A stretch of DNA of 64,000 nt from Tepidimonas sediminis (GCF_007556605.1 NZ_VJND01000005.1:83765-147764); one strand, 5' to 3'. Positions 21,449 through 34,751 are shown, counted from the first letter of the stretch. Notes: generated by a model from the letters alone, not told the origin. Program-made: numbers and translations.

Positions 21449-22123
21449 ATGACCACCTTCACCGCCACCCTGCCGGGGCTGGCCGCCCCGGGCTTCACCG
21501 CCGGTCTGGTGATGAGCCTGTCGCTCATCATGGCCATCGGCCCGCAGAACGCGCATGTCATCCGCACCGGCCTGCAGCGCCAGCACCTGTGGCTGACGGT
21601 GCTGACCTGCGCGCTTGCGGACATCGTGCTGATCACGCTGGGCGTGGCGGGGCTGGCCCGGCTCGGCGGGCTGTCGGACAAGCTGCACGGCGCGCTGATC
21701 GGCGCCGGCGTGCTGTTCCTGCTGGTGTACGGCTGGCAGGCGGCGCGGCGCTTCTGGCGGCCGCCGGCCGCCGCGCCGGTGGCGGACGGGGGCGCGACAC
21801 CGGTGCAGGCGGGCGCCCCGGCTCCGGTGACGCGCCGCCAGGCCGTGCTGCAGGCGCTGGCGTTCTCGTGGCTCAACCCGCACGCGTGGCTGGACACGGC
21901 GGTGCTGATCGGCACCGCGTCGCTGGCCTGGGGGCCGCAGCAGCCGGTGTTCGGGCTGGGCGCGGCGGCCGGCTCGGTGCTGTGGTTTGTGCTGCTGGGC
22001 GGCGCGGCGTTCTGGCTCGGGCGGCGGCTCAACTCGCTGCGCGTCTGGCGCGCGCTGGACGGCCTGGTGGCCCTGCTGATGTGGGGCACCGCGGCGGCGC
22101 TGGTCGCCAGCCTGCTGCGCTGA
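21449..22123 (+). CDS. Lysine/arginine exporter, LysE/ArgO family
   Basis: A 224-aa inner-membrane exporter with about six hydrophobic segments. The family motif MSLSLIMAIGPQNAHVIRTGLQRQHL lies near the N-terminus, and AFSWLNPHAWLDTAVLIG is the conserved second half. The start ATG has GGGAG 8 nt upstream and matches family N-termini; an in-frame extension back through the promoter is not credible. It protects cells from excess basic amino acids and is controlled by the divergent LysR gene. The catabolic davB-davA pair follows 65 nt downstream, so export and breakdown of the same amino acid may be co-regulated. Confidence 0.93.
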   Translation: MTTFTATLPGLAAPGFTAGLVMSLSLIMAIGPQNAHVIRTGLQRQHLWLTVLTCALADIVLITLGVAGLARLGGLSDKLHGALIGAGVLFLLVYGWQAARRFWRPPAAAPVADGGATPVQAGAPAPVTRRQAVLQALAFSWLNPHAWLDTAVLIGTASLAWGPQQPVFGLGAAAGSVLWFVLLGGAAFWLGRRLNSLRVWRALDGLVALLMWGTAAALVASLLR

Positions 22124-22188
22124 GCGGCTGCCCGCCCTCACCGCGTTGCCGTCCTTCCCCACATTACCCTGAAGAGGAGACCTCACCG

Positions 22189-23874
22189 ATGGCCGTGACG
22201 TTGAAGCCCCCCGCGCGCCGCGCCGCCGATGCGCCGATCACCATGTTCGGGCCCGACTTTCCGTTCGCCTACGACGAGTGGCTGGCGCATCCGGCGGGGC
22301 TCGGCACGCTGCCCGCCAGCCGCCTCGGCACCGAGGTGGCCATCGTCGGCGCCGGCATGGCCGGGCTGACGGCGGCCTACGAGCTGATGAAGCTGGGCCT
22401 GAAGCCCGTGGTCTATGAGGCCTCGCGCATGGGCGGGCGGCTGCGCTCGCAGCCGTTCGAGGGCGGCAGCGGCGCGATCGCGGAGCTGGGCGGCATGCGC
22501 TTTCCGCTGTCGTCCACGGGCTTTTACCACTACGTCCGCATGCTGGGCCTGCGCAGCCGCCCGTTCCCCAACCCGCTGACGCCGGCGGCCAACTGCACCG
22601 TCATCGATCTGGAGGGGCAGACCCACTGGGCGCGCACGCTGGAGGATCTGCCGCCGCTGTTCCGCGAGGTGGCGCAGGCCTGGAGCGACGCGCTGGAGGA
22701 GGGCGCGGGCTTCACCGAGCTGCAGACGGCCATGCGCCAGCGCGACGTCGAGCGCGTCAAGACGCTGTGGAACGCGCTGGTGCCGCGCTGGGACGACCGC
22801 ACGTTCTACGACTTCGTCGCGCAATCGAGCGCCTTCCAGCGCCTGAGCTTCCACCACCGCGAGGTGTTCGGCCAGGTGGGCTTTGGCACCGGCGGGTGGG
22901 ATTCGGATTTTCCGAACTCGATGCTGGAAATCCTGCGCGTGGTGCTGACCGGCTGCGACGAGAACCAGCACCTGATCGTCGGCGGCGTGCAGCAGGTGCC
23001 GCTGGGCCTGTGGCACCACGCGCCCCAGCGTCTGGTCCACTGGCCGCAGGGCACGACGCTGGCCAAGCTGCACCACGGCGCCCCCAGGCCCGCGGTCAAG
23101 GCCATCCAGCGCGCTGGCAACGGTCAGCTGGAGGTCACTGACGCCTGGGGCCACACGCGCCGCTACGACGCGGTGCTGGTCACCTGCCAGAGCTGGCTGC
23201 TGACGACGCAGATCGCGTGCGAGGAGTCGCTGTTTTCGCAAAAGCTGTGGATGGCGCTGGACCGCACGCGCTACATGCAGTCGTCCAAGACCTTCGTCAT
23301 GGTCGATCGCCCGTTCTGGAACGACCTGCGCGAGAGCGGCTGGCCGGTGATGGGCATGACGCTGACCGATCGCCTCACGCGCGGCACCTACCTGTTCGAC
23401 AACGGGCCGGACCAGCCCGGGGTGATCTGCCTGTCCTACGCTTGGATGAGCGACGCGCTGAAAATGCTGCCCTACGACAGCGCCAAGCGCGTGCAGCTGG
23501 CGCTGGAAGCGCTGCGCAAGATCTACCCCGACGTGGACATCGCCAGCCACATCATCGGCGACCCGATCACCATCTCGTGGGAGGCGGATCCCTACTTCCT
23601 CGGCGCCTTCAAGGGCGCGCTGCCGGGCCACTACCGCTACAACCACCGCATGGTCGGCCACTTCATGCAGGATGCGCTGCCCGAGCGCGAGCGCGGCATC
23701 TTCCTCGCCGGCGACGACATCTCCTTCACCCCCGCGTGGGTGGAAGGCGCGGTGCAGACGGCGCTGAATGCCGTCTGGGGCATCGTGCGCCACCTGGGCG
23801 GTGCGAGCCACCCGGACAACCCCGGCCCCGGCGACTGGTATCCGCACATCGGCCCGGTGGCGCTGCCGGATTGA
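22189..23874 (+). CDS. davB: FAD-dependent amino acid 2-monooxygenase (DavB-like)
   Basis: A 561-aa flavin amine oxidase-fold enzyme that decarboxylates and oxygenates a basic amino acid to the shorter amide (lysine to 5-aminovaleramide in Pseudomonas). The FAD-binding GAGMAGLTAAYELMK motif is near residue 51, the second flavin segment MGGRLRSQPFE near 83 and the C-terminal FAD motif IFLAGDDISFTPAWVEGA near 500. Length matches lysine 2-monooxygenase. GAGGAG lies 9 nt before the ATG. The adjacent amidase and upstream LysE/LysG pair support lysine, but arginine 2-monooxygenase is a close alternative, given the nearby ureohydrolase. Confidence 0.85.
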   Translation: MAVTLKPPARRAADAPITMFGPDFPFAYDEWLAHPAGLGTLPASRLGTEVAIVGAGMAGLTAAYELMKLGLKPVVYEASRMGGRLRSQPFEGGSGAIAELGGMRFPLSSTGFYHYVRMLGLRSRPFPNPLTPAANCTVIDLEGQTHWARTLEDLPPLFREVAQAWSDALEEGAGFTELQTAMRQRDVERVKTLWNALVPRWDDRTFYDFVAQSSAFQRLSFHHREVFGQVGFGTGGWDSDFPNSMLEILRVVLTGCDENQHLIVGGVQQVPLGLWHHAPQRLVHWPQGTTLAKLHHGAPRPAVKAIQRAGNGQLEVTDAWGHTRRYDAVLVTCQSWLLTTQIACEESLFSQKLWMALDRTRYMQSSKTFVMVDRPFWNDLRESGWPVMGMTLTDRLTRGTYLFDNGPDQPGVICLSYAWMSDALKMLPYDSAKRVQLALEALRKIYPDVDIASHIIGDPITISWEADPYFLGAFKGALPGHYRYNHRMVGHFMQDALPERERGIFLAGDDISFTPAWVEGAVQTALNAVWGIVRHLGGASHPDNPGPGDWYPHIGPVALPD

Positions 23875-23884
23875 GGATCACCCG

Positions 23885-24616
23885 ATGCGCATCGCCCTCT
23901 GGCAAACCCCGCACCCGGCCGCCGGCGACGTGGCCGCGGCGCTGCGCCGGCTGGAGGCGGCGGCCGCGCGCGCGGCGGCGCAGGGCGCGCAGTGGCTGGT
24001 GACGCCCGAGATGGCGCTGACCGGCTACCTGATCGCCCCTGAGCAACTGGCCGCGCTGGCCGAACCCGCCGACGGGCCGCTGGCGCGGGCGGTGGCCGCC
24101 ATCGCGCAGCGCCAAGGCCTCGGCATCGCCTACGGCTGGCCCGAGCGCCACCCCGACGGCGCCAGGCCCTGGAACGCCGTGCAGGCCATCGGCCCCGACG
24201 GCCAGCGGTTCGCCGTGCACCGCAAGGTGCACCTGTTCGGCGCGGCGGATCGGGCGCGCTTCACGGCGGGCGAGGCCCCGGCCGCGCCGTTCGAGTGGGG
24301 CGGCTGGCGCATCGGCCTGCTGATCTGCTTCGACGTCGAGCAGCCGGCGGCGGTGCGGGCGCTGGCGCGGCAAGGGGCGCAGTTGATCCTCGCTCCCACC
24401 GCCAACATGCTGCCGTACGACGACGCGCCGTGCCTGACGCTGCCGCGCCTGGCCGCCGAGTCGCGCGTGGCCATCGCCTACGCCAACGCCTGCGGCGCGG
24501 AAGGCGACATGCGCTACGGCGGGCTGAGCCGCCTGGTGGGGGCGGATGGGCGGGTGGTGGCCGCGGCGGGGCGGGACGAAGGGCTGCTCATGGCTGAGCT
24601 GCCGGGGTGCTTTTGA
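23885..24616 (+). CDS. davA: Nitrilase-family omega-amidase (DavA-like)
   Basis: A 243-aa carbon-nitrogen hydrolase with the full Glu-Lys-Cys triad: Glu42 in TPEMALTGY, Lys114 in HRKVHLF and Cys148 in LICFDVEQP. In the lysine pathway DavA hydrolyses 5-aminovaleramide, the product of DavB, to 5-aminovalerate and ammonia. It starts 10 nt after davB and is clearly in the same operon. The davD/davT steps (aminotransfer to glutarate) are not in the window. If the monooxygenase acts on arginine, this enzyme would make 4-guanidinobutyrate instead. The gene ends convergent with a LysR gene. Confidence 0.85.
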   Translation: MRIALWQTPHPAAGDVAAALRRLEAAAARAAAQGAQWLVTPEMALTGYLIAPEQLAALAEPADGPLARAVAAIAQRQGLGIAYGWPERHPDGARPWNAVQAIGPDGQRFAVHRKVHLFGAADRARFTAGEAPAAPFEWGGWRIGLLICFDVEQPAAVRALARQGAQLILAPTANMLPYDDAPCLTLPRLAAESRVAIAYANACGAEGDMRYGGLSRLVGADGRVVAAAGRDEGLLMAELPGCF

Positions 24617-24638
24617 TGGAAATGCCGTGAGGATGGGG

Positions 24639-25553
24639 TCAAGCCGTCGCGTCGGCCCGAAACGCCTCCTTCAGAAACTCCACCCACGCCCGCACGCGCC
24701 GCGGCAGGTGGCGGGCGCTCGGGAAGACCGCGTAGACGCCGTTGGGCGGGGCGGCGTAGTCGTCCAGCACGCTGACGAGGCGCCCGGCGTCGAGGTCGGC
24801 CTGCACCTCCCAGGTGCTGCGCCAGGCCAGGCCGAGGCCCGCGAGGCACCATTCGTAGAGCACCTGGCCGTCGGTGCAGTCCAGCGGGCCGCGCGGGCGC
24901 ACGTGCATCACGCGGCGGCGGCCATCCTCGCCCGGCACGGTGAACGCCCAGCCGCGCGTCTGCGACGCCTCCGACGACAGGATCAGGCAGTCGTGCTGCA
25001 GCAGCTCGTGCGGCGTGCGCGGCGTGCCGCGGCGGCGCAAATAGTCCGGCGCGGCCACGACGCGGCGGCGGTTGTCGGCCAGCCGCACGCTCACCAGCGA
25101 CGAGTCCGGCAGGTCGCCGACGCGCACGGCACAGTCGTAGCCTTCGGCCACCAGGTCGACCAGCCGGTCGCTCAGGTTGAGCGACACCGTCACGTCCGGA
25201 TGGAGTTGGCGGAAGCGCGGCACCAGCGGCGCGATGCGCCGCCGCCCGAAGCCGGCCGGCGCGGTGACGCGCAGGTGGCCGCGCACCGCGCTGCCGCCGG
25301 CGCTGACGTTGGCCTCGGCCTGCGCCAGCTCGGCCAGCAGGCGCTGGCAATCCTCCAGGAAGGCGCTGCCCTCGGGGGTCAGCGTCAGGCGCCGCGTGGT
25401 GCGCACCAGCAGCTTGACGCCGAGGTGCTCTTCCAGCGCGTCGAGCCGCCGCCCGATGATGGCCGGCACCACGCCCTCGGCGCGGGCAGCGGCGGCCAGG
25501 CTGCCGCGCTGCGCCACGGCGACGAAGGTCTCCAGCGCCTTGAGCTTGTCCAT
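24639..25553 (-). CDS. LysR-type transcriptional regulator
   Basis: A 304-aa LysR regulator with the helix-turn-helix at the N-terminus ([24 protein letters not shown]) and a CrgA/DsdC-like periplasmic-binding-fold effector domain. Its target is unknown. It is convergent with davA and divergent from glcB, with 164 nt between its start and the glcB ATG, so glcB is a possible target. The ATG lacks a Shine-Dalgarno and is preceded by CATAAT ending 8 nt upstream. LysR proteins usually repress themselves. Confidence 0.9.
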   Translation of the reverse strand: MDKLKALETFVAVAQRGSLAAAARAEGVVPAIIGRRLDALEEHLGVKLLVRTTRRLTLTPEGSAFLEDCQRLLAELAQAEANVSAGGSAVRGHLRVTAPAGFGRRRIAPLVPRFRQLHPDVTVSLNLSDRLVDLVAEGYDCAVRVGDLPDSSLVSVRLADNRRRVVAAPDYLRRRGTPRTPHELLQHDCLILSSEASQTRGWAFTVPGEDGRRRVMHVRPRGPLDCTDGQVLYEWCLAGLGLAWRSTWEVQADLDAGRLVSVLDDYAAPPNGVYAVFPSARHLPRRVRAWVEFLKEAFRADATA

Positions 25554-25561
25554 CGAGGCCG

Positions 25562-25567
25562 ATTATG
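25562..25567 (-). promoter_or_regulatory. -10-like CATAAT 8 nt before LysR gene ATG
   Basis: CATAAT matches the -10 consensus at five positions and ends 8 nt before the ATG at 25553, with no ribosome-binding site, as seen at several other genes in this window. The -35 region is not convincing. Confidence 0.4.
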
Positions 25568-25717
25568 CAACTTCCGGTCATGGCTGAGGCCGTCGCCACC
25601 CTCTCGATCCGGGGGCTCGTGGTTGTTAGAGTCACGGGTCAAGCCGTGGGGCCTTGGCGAGCCGGTGCGTTGCACCGCCGGCGCCTCCCACGGGTCCGTT
25701 TTCCGGAGATAGTCCCC

Positions 25718-27949
25718 ATGTCCACGACCCGCGTCACCCGCGGCCGCCTGCAGGTGGCCGAAAACCTGTTCCGTTTCATCGAAGACCAGGTGCTGCCCGG
25801 CACCGGCATCACGAGCGAGCGCTTCTGGAGCGGCTTCGACGCCATCGTCGCCGACCTGGCGCCGAAGAACCGCGCGCTGCTGGCGGAGCGCGACCGCCTG
25901 CAGGCCGAGCTCGACAAATGGCACGCCGCCAACCCCGGCCCGATCAAGAATCCGGTCGCCTACCGCCAGTTCCTGGAGACGATCGGCTACCTGGTGCCGC
26001 CGCCGGGCGACGTGCGCGTGACCACCGCCAACGTCGACGCCGAGCTGGCCACGCAGGCCGGCCCGCAGCTGGTGGTGCCGATCCTCAACGCCCGCTACGC
26101 GCTCAACGCGGCCAATGCGCGCTGGGGCAGCCTGTACGACGCGCTCTACGGCACCGACGTCATCCCCGAGGACGACGGCTGCGCCAAGGGCCCCGGCTAC
26201 AACGAGAAGCGTGGCGAGAAGGTGATCGCCTGGGCGCGCCGCGTGCTGGACGAGACGGCGCCGCTCGTGCAGGGCTCGCACGCCGACGCCACGGCCTACG
26301 CGGTGGTGGACGGCGCGCTGCGCGTGACGCTGCGCGGCGGCGCGGTGACGGGCCTGAAGGAGCCGGCGCAGTTCGTCGGCTACCAAGGCGAGGCGGCGGC
26401 GCCGTCGTCGGTGCTGCTGCGCCACCACGGGCTGCATCTGGACATCCGCATCGACCGCACGCACCCGATCGGCGCCACCGACGCCGCCGGCGTCTGCGAC
26501 GTGGTGCTGGAGGCGGCGCTGTCCACCATCCTGGACCTGGAGGATTCGGTCGCCGCGGTGGACGCCGACGACAAGGTGCTGGGCTACCGCAACTGGCTCG
26601 GCATGATGCAGGGCTGGCTGACCGAAAGCTTCGACAAGGGCGGCCGGACGCTGACGCGCGGCCTGCACGGTGACCGCCGCTACACTGCGCCGGACGGCCG
26701 CGGCGAGGTGGTGCTGCCAGGCCGCTCGCTGCTGTTCATCCGCAACGTCGGCCACCTGATGACCAACCCGGCCATCCTCTACACCGACGCCGACGGCACG
26801 GTGCGCGAGATCCCCGAAGGCATCATGGATGCGGTCATCACGACGACGATCGCGCTGCACGACCTGCAGGGCCGAGGCCGCCTGCCCAGCGGCGAGCCGA
26901 TCCGCAACAGCCGCGCCGGCTCGATCTACATCGTCAAGCCCAAGATGCACGGGCCGAAGGAGGTGGCCTTCGCCAACGAGCTGTTCGCCCGCGTGGAAAG
27001 CATGCTGGGGCTGCCGGACAGCACGGTCAAGCTCGGCATCATGGACGAGGAGCGCCGCACCAGCGTCAACCTCAAGGCCTGCATCGCCGCGGCGGCCAGC
27101 CGCGTGGCGTTCATCAACACCGGCTTCCTGGACCGCACGGGGGATGAGATCCACACCGCCATGCTGGCCGGGCCGATGATCCGCAAGAACGACATGAAGA
27201 GCAGCGCCTGGATCCAGGCCTACGAGCGCAACAACGTGCTGGTGGGCCTGAAGTGCGGGCTGCGCGGCCGCGCCCAGATCGGCAAGGGCATGTGGGCGAT
27301 GCCGGACATGATGAAGGCCATGCTGGAGCAGAAGATCGCGCACCCGAAGGCGGGCGCCAACACCGCCTGGGTGCCCAGCCCCACCGCCGCGACGCTGCAC
27401 GCGCTGCACTACCACCAGGTGGACGTGGCCGCGGTCCAGCAGGAGCTGGAGAGAATCGACGCCGACGCCGAGCGCGACACGCTGCTCGCGGGCCTGCTGA
27501 CGGTGCCGGTGGCGGCCAACCCGAACTGGAGCGAGGCCGACAAGCAGGCCGAGCTGGACAACAACATCCAGGGCATCCTCGGCTACGTGGTGCGCTGGGT
27601 CGATCAAGGGATCGGCTGCTCCAAGGTGCCCGACATCCACGACGTCGGCCTGATGGAAGACCGCGCCACGCTGCGCATCAGCAGTCAGCACGTGGCCAAC
27701 TGGCTGCACCACGGCGTGGTGACCGAGGCGCAGGTGCGCGCCACCTTCGAGCGCATGGCGCGCAAGGTGGACCAGCAAAACGCCGGCGACCCCAACTACC
27801 GCCCGATGGCGCCGAACTTCGAGGCCAGCATGGCGTTCCAGGCGGCGTTGGACCTGGTGTTCAAGGGCAAGGAGCAGCCCAGCGGCTACACCGAGCCGCT
27901 GCTGCACGCCTGGCGGCAGAAGGTCAAGGCCGCCGCGGCGGCGCGCTGA
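25718..27949 (+). CDS. glcB: Malate synthase G
   Basis: Malate synthase G (743 aa) condenses glyoxylate with acetyl-CoA to malate in the glyoxylate cycle or glycolate use. Recognisable segments include [24 protein letters not shown], the [16 protein letters not shown] metal-binding region, [26 protein letters not shown] and the C-terminal [22 protein letters not shown]. Length fits the G isoform rather than the shorter A isoform. GGAGAT lies 7 nt before the chosen ATG. It fits with the neighbouring phenylacetate genes, which yield acetyl-CoA. Isocitrate lyase is not in the window. Confidence 0.97.
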   Translation: MSTTRVTRGRLQVAENLFRFIEDQVLPGTGITSERFWSGFDAIVADLAPKNRALLAERDRLQAELDKWHAANPGPIKNPVAYRQFLETIGYLVPPPGDVRVTTANVDAELATQAGPQLVVPILNARYALNAANARWGSLYDALYGTDVIPEDDGCAKGPGYNEKRGEKVIAWARRVLDETAPLVQGSHADATAYAVVDGALRVTLRGGAVTGLKEPAQFVGYQGEAAAPSSVLLRHHGLHLDIRIDRTHPIGATDAAGVCDVVLEAALSTILDLEDSVAAVDADDKVLGYRNWLGMMQGWLTESFDKGGRTLTRGLHGDRRYTAPDGRGEVVLPGRSLLFIRNVGHLMTNPAILYTDADGTVREIPEGIMDAVITTTIALHDLQGRGRLPSGEPIRNSRAGSIYIVKPKMHGPKEVAFANELFARVESMLGLPDSTVKLGIMDEERRTSVNLKACIAAAASRVAFINTGFLDRTGDEIHTAMLAGPMIRKNDMKSSAWIQAYERNNVLVGLKCGLRGRAQIGKGMWAMPDMMKAMLEQKIAHPKAGANTAWVPSPTAATLHALHYHQVDVAAVQQELERIDADAERDTLLAGLLTVPVAANPNWSEADKQAELDNNIQGILGYVVRWVDQGIGCSKVPDIHDVGLMEDRATLRISSQHVANWLHHGVVTEAQVRATFERMARKVDQQNAGDPNYRPMAPNFEASMAFQAALDLVFKGKEQPSGYTEPLLHAWRQKVKAAAAAR

Positions 27950-28018
27950 CAGCGCCGATCGGGCCGGCGCGGCGGTCGTGCCGCCCGCCGGCCGGCTCCG
28001 CTCGCCCAGGGTGGACGC

Positions 28019-28249
28019 ATGACGACCGCCGAGCGCGCCCCTGACCCGAGCCGCTGCCCGCTGTGCGGCGGTGACAACGCCTGCGCCATGGAGGCGCAGC
28101 GCCGCAGCGGCCAGCCGCAGCCGCCGTGCTGGTGCACGCGGGTGACGTTTGCGCCCGGGCTGCTGGCGCGCGTGCCGCCGGCGGCGCGCGGCCGCGCCTG
28201 CCTCTGCGCGCGCTGCGCCGCCCAGGGGGGGCAGCCGGGCGCGTGCTAG
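28019..28249 (+). CDS. Small cysteine-rich CWC family protein
   Basis: A 76-aa protein with nine cysteines, matching the cysteine-rich CWC family: SRCPLCGGDNAC near the N-terminus and PPCWCTRVTF in the middle, then CLCARCAAQ. The Cys pairs suggest a small zinc-binding fold. Function is unknown. It is 69 nt downstream of glcB and its stop overlaps a TGCTAGCAT extended -10 element (28244-28252) that probably serves the following response-regulator gene. Confidence 0.8.
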   Translation: MTTAERAPDPSRCPLCGGDNACAMEAQRRSGQPQPPCWCTRVTFAPGLLARVPPAARGRACLCARCAAQGGQPGAC

Positions 28250-28252
28250 CAT
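28244..28252 (+). promoter_or_regulatory. Extended -10 element before REC-REC-GGDEF gene
   Basis: TGCTAGCAT has the TG motif plus TAGCAT, 27 nt before the ATG at 28280. It gives a predicted start near 28259. The same TGCTAGCAT occurs right before recG (47270-47278). Confidence 0.45.
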
Positions 28253-28279
28253 GAACGTCAAAGCCTCGTCCAGCGCCCG

Positions 28280-30719
<2,440 letters not shown>

Positions 30720-30733
30720 GGGTGGGGTGCGCG

Positions 30734-31140
30734 ATGCGGCATCTGCAACCCAAGGAAGCGTGGGCCTGGCTGCAGGCGCAGCGCGGCCGGCCGCCGGAGG
30801 ACCAGCCGCTGTTCGTCGACGTGCGCATGGAGATCGAGTCGCTCTACGTCGGCCGTCCGCCGGGCGTGGTCAACATCCCGTGGTACGAGTACCCGGACCT
30901 GACGCCGGACCCGCAAGCCTTCGCGCGCAAGGTGCTGCAGGAGGCCGGCCGGCTGGACCGCCCGGTGCTGCTGATCTGCCGCAGCGGCAAGCGCACGCTG
31001 GAGGCCGGCGCGGCGCTGGAGGCCGCGGGCTTCACCGACGTGGCCCACGTGGTGCACGGCTTCGAGGGCGAGCTGGACGAGCACTTTCACCGCTCCAGCC
31101 GCAACGGCTGGCGCTTCGAGGGGCTGCCCTGGGAACAGAT

Positions 31141-31144
<4 letters not shown>
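30734..31144 (+). CDS. Rhodanese-like sulfurtransferase
   Basis: A 136-aa single-domain rhodanese. The active-site loop is [14 protein letters not shown] with the catalytic cysteine; the start of the domain is [29 protein letters not shown]. Physiological substrate unknown; such small rhodaneses carry sulfane sulfur. It starts 14 nt after hemB and its stop TGA overlaps the GTG start of recQ by 3 nt, implying coupled translation. Confidence 0.9.
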
Positions 31145-33063
<1,919 letters not shown>

Positions 33064-33079
33064 CCGGGCGGTGCGGGCG

Positions 33080-33979
33080 TCAGCCGCGGCCGCGCAGCCC
33101 GGCGCAGTGATCGATCGGCGGGATGGCCGGCGTCAGCCACAGCGCATCGAACGCCGGGTCGGGTTCGGCCTGCGCGGCGTCGGTGGCGCGCAGCTCCACG
33201 CTGACGCAGGCGCGCGCGGCGGCGGCCCCGCCAAGACGAGCCAGGTGGTGCGGCACGCCGCGGTCGCGCCGCGCGTGCTGCGCGCCGGTCACCAGCAGCA
33301 CCGTGCGGCCCGGGCTGCGCCGCTCCAGCAGCGTGGCGGCCATCGCGTCGTCGCGCGCCAGCTGGATGCGCGCCATCGCCGGCAGCTGCGCCGCCGGCAG
33401 CAGGCCGCAGTGGCCCTCGTCCAGCGCGCGGTGCAGCGCGGCGCGCTGCTCGGCGTCGGTCAGCGTGTCGTCCCAGGCGGCGTCGCGCATCACCTCGGCG
33501 TGCCGGCGCCGCGGCAGGTTGCCGCCGGCCACCGGCACGCCGGCGCGCACCGCCGCCATCACCACCGGGCCGTAGCGCCGCCACGGCCAGCCGGCCTCGT
33601 GCCAGGCCAGCGCCGCACGCGCCGCGGCCTCGTCGGCGTCGGGGGCCAGCGCCGCGGTGTCCGTGCCGCGCTCGGCCATCTCCAGCACCAGCGCGGCCAG
33701 CCGCCCCTGCCGCGCCAGCACTTGCACCGCGGCGGCCTGCAGCCACTGGTGGGCGTCGGCGTCGTGCTGCTCGCCCAGCAGCAGCCAGTCGGCCGCGCCC
33801 GGCAGCGCCGCCAGGCGCGCGCGTACCCAGGCCAGCCGCGCCTGCTCGTCGGCCACCACGGCGCGCGCGTCGTCGCCCTGCACGGGGCGGGTGGCCGCGC
33901 CCGCCCACGGGGCCAGCGCCGCCAGCGTGGCGACAGCCCCGTGGCGCAGCCAGCGCCGGCGTACCGGGTCGATCGTCAT
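33080..33979 (-). CDS. ChaN-family (DUF399) exported protein
   Basis: A 299-aa protein of the ChaN/PhuW family, linked to haem binding and iron-regulated functions. Conserved segments are LLLGEQHDADAHQ near residue 67 and VTGAQHARRDRGVPHHL near 235. The N-terminus (DPVRRRWLRHGAVATLAALAPWAGA) is a signal peptide with an arginine pair that could be Tat; there is no lipobox as in Campylobacter ChaN. It is divergent from dps, another iron-linked gene, through a compact symmetric promoter. The ATG lacks a Shine-Dalgarno; GATAAT ends 6 nt before it. Confidence 0.87.
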   Translation of the reverse strand: MTIDPVRRRWLRHGAVATLAALAPWAGAATRPVQGDDARAVVADEQARLAWVRARLAALPGAADWLLLGEQHDADAHQWLQAAAVQVLARQGRLAALVLEMAERGTDTAALAPDADEAAARAALAWHEAGWPWRRYGPVVMAAVRAGVPVAGGNLPRRRHAEVMRDAAWDDTLTDAEQRAALHRALDEGHCGLLPAAQLPAMARIQLARDDAMAATLLERRSPGRTVLLVTGAQHARRDRGVPHHLARLGGAAAARACVSVELRATDAAQAEPDPAFDALWLTPAIPPIDHCAGLRGRG

Positions 33980-33980
33980 G

Positions 33981-34015
33981 CGCCCATTATCGGCGCGGCG
34001 CCGCTAAGATGGGCG
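33981..34015. promoter_or_regulatory. Mirror-symmetric divergent promoter between chaN-like gene and dps
   Basis: CGCCCAT (33981-33987) and ATGGGCG (34009-34015) form a 7-bp inverted repeat with a second, near-concentric one inside (GGCGC/GCGCC, 33992-34002). The minus-strand GATAAT (33991-33986) is a -10 for the chaN-like gene and the plus-strand TAAGAT (34005-34010) a -10 for dps. At 17-nt spacing both -35 positions read GCCCAT on their own strand. The two promoters therefore overlap completely and cannot be occupied together. Confidence 0.5.
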
Positions 34016-34060
34016 TGACACCGGTTCCATACCCCAACTCTATCGAGGAGCTTGACGACC

Positions 34061-34576
34061 ATGGCCAAGAAGAACGCCACCAAGACCACCAGCCGCGCCG
34101 CCACCCCGGTGGACATCGGCATCGCGCCGGCCCAGCGCGCCGCCATCGCGCAGGGGCTGGAGCGGCTGCTGGCCGACACCTTCACGCTGTACCTGACGAC
34201 GCACAACTTCCACTGGAACGTCACCGGCCCGATGTTCAACAGCCTGCACGACATGTTCATGCAGCAGTACACCGAGCTGTGGAACGCCATCGACCCGATC
34301 GCCGAGCGCATCCGCGCGCTCGGGCACGTGGCGCCGGCCTCCTACGGGCAGTACGCGCGCCTGAGCTCGCTGCCGGATGCGCCGGCCGAGCCGCCGAAGG
34401 CGATGGAGATGGTGCGCATCCTGGCGCTGGGCCACGAGGCGGTGGCGCGCACCGCGCGCGGCCTGTTCCCGCTGGTGGACGAGGCGCACGACGAGCCGAC
34501 CGCCGACCTGCTGACGCAGCGCCTGTCGGTGCACGAGCAGACGGCGTGGATGCTGCGCAGCCTGCTGGAGGAGTGA
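34061..34576 (+). CDS. dps: Dps-family ferritin-like DNA-binding protein
   Basis: Dps (171 aa) forms dodecamers that oxidise and store iron with H2O2 and can coat DNA. The inter-subunit ferroxidase ligands are in THNFHWNVTGPMFNSLHDMFMQQYTE. The lysine-rich N-terminus (AKKNATKTTSR) suits DNA binding. The ATG at 34061 has GAGGAG 10 nt upstream; a TTG at 34052 would add three residues. OxyR, encoded at 49467 in this window, is the usual activator. A large stem-loop follows the stop codon, then the cytochrome c peroxidase gene, giving a peroxide-defence pair. Confidence 0.95.
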   Translation: MAKKNATKTTSRAATPVDIGIAPAQRAAIAQGLERLLADTFTLYLTTHNFHWNVTGPMFNSLHDMFMQQYTELWNAIDPIAERIRALGHVAPASYGQYARLSSLPDAPAEPPKAMEMVRILALGHEAVARTARGLFPLVDEAHDEPTADLLTQRLSVHEQTAWMLRSLLEE

Positions 34577-34586
34577 GCGAGGTGGG

Positions 34587-34639
34587 CGCGCCCGATAGGT
34601 ACGAGCAATGATCGTAATTGTCGTTTTATATCGGGTGCG
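34587..34639 (+). terminator. Large nested stem-loop after dps
   Basis: An 11-bp stem CGCGCCCGATA/TATCGGGTGCG (34587-34597 with 34629-34639, one G-T pair) encloses a second stem ACGA-CAAT/ATTG-TCGT (34601-34609 with 34617-34624, one bulge) and a 7-nt loop. It begins 10 nt after the dps stop. TTTTT follows 7 nt later (34646-34650). It could be the dps terminator or a stabilising 3' structure; the distance to the T run makes a classical terminator uncertain. Confidence 0.5.
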
Positions 34640-34648
34640 GGCGACTTT

Positions 34649-34690
34649 TTGACCGGGGTCAAGCGCGCCCAAAGACCATGAGTCCAGAAT
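34649..34690 (+). promoter_or_regulatory. FNR/Dnr-type box and -10 of cytochrome c peroxidase gene
   Basis: A perfect 14-bp palindrome TTGACCGGGGTCAA (34649-34662) matches the FNR/CRP-family consensus TTGAY-N4-RTCAA. CAGAAT (34685-34690) fits a -10 hexamer and sits exactly where it should if the box is centred at -41.5, the class II activator position, giving a start near 34697. Peroxidase genes of this type are often induced by FNR-family regulators at low oxygen. Confidence 0.65.
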
Positions 34691-34751
34691 GGTCTTCGCC
34701 ATTGCCGGATGGGCACCGGCTGGCGATCCGAAGACCAAGAAAGGACTCATC

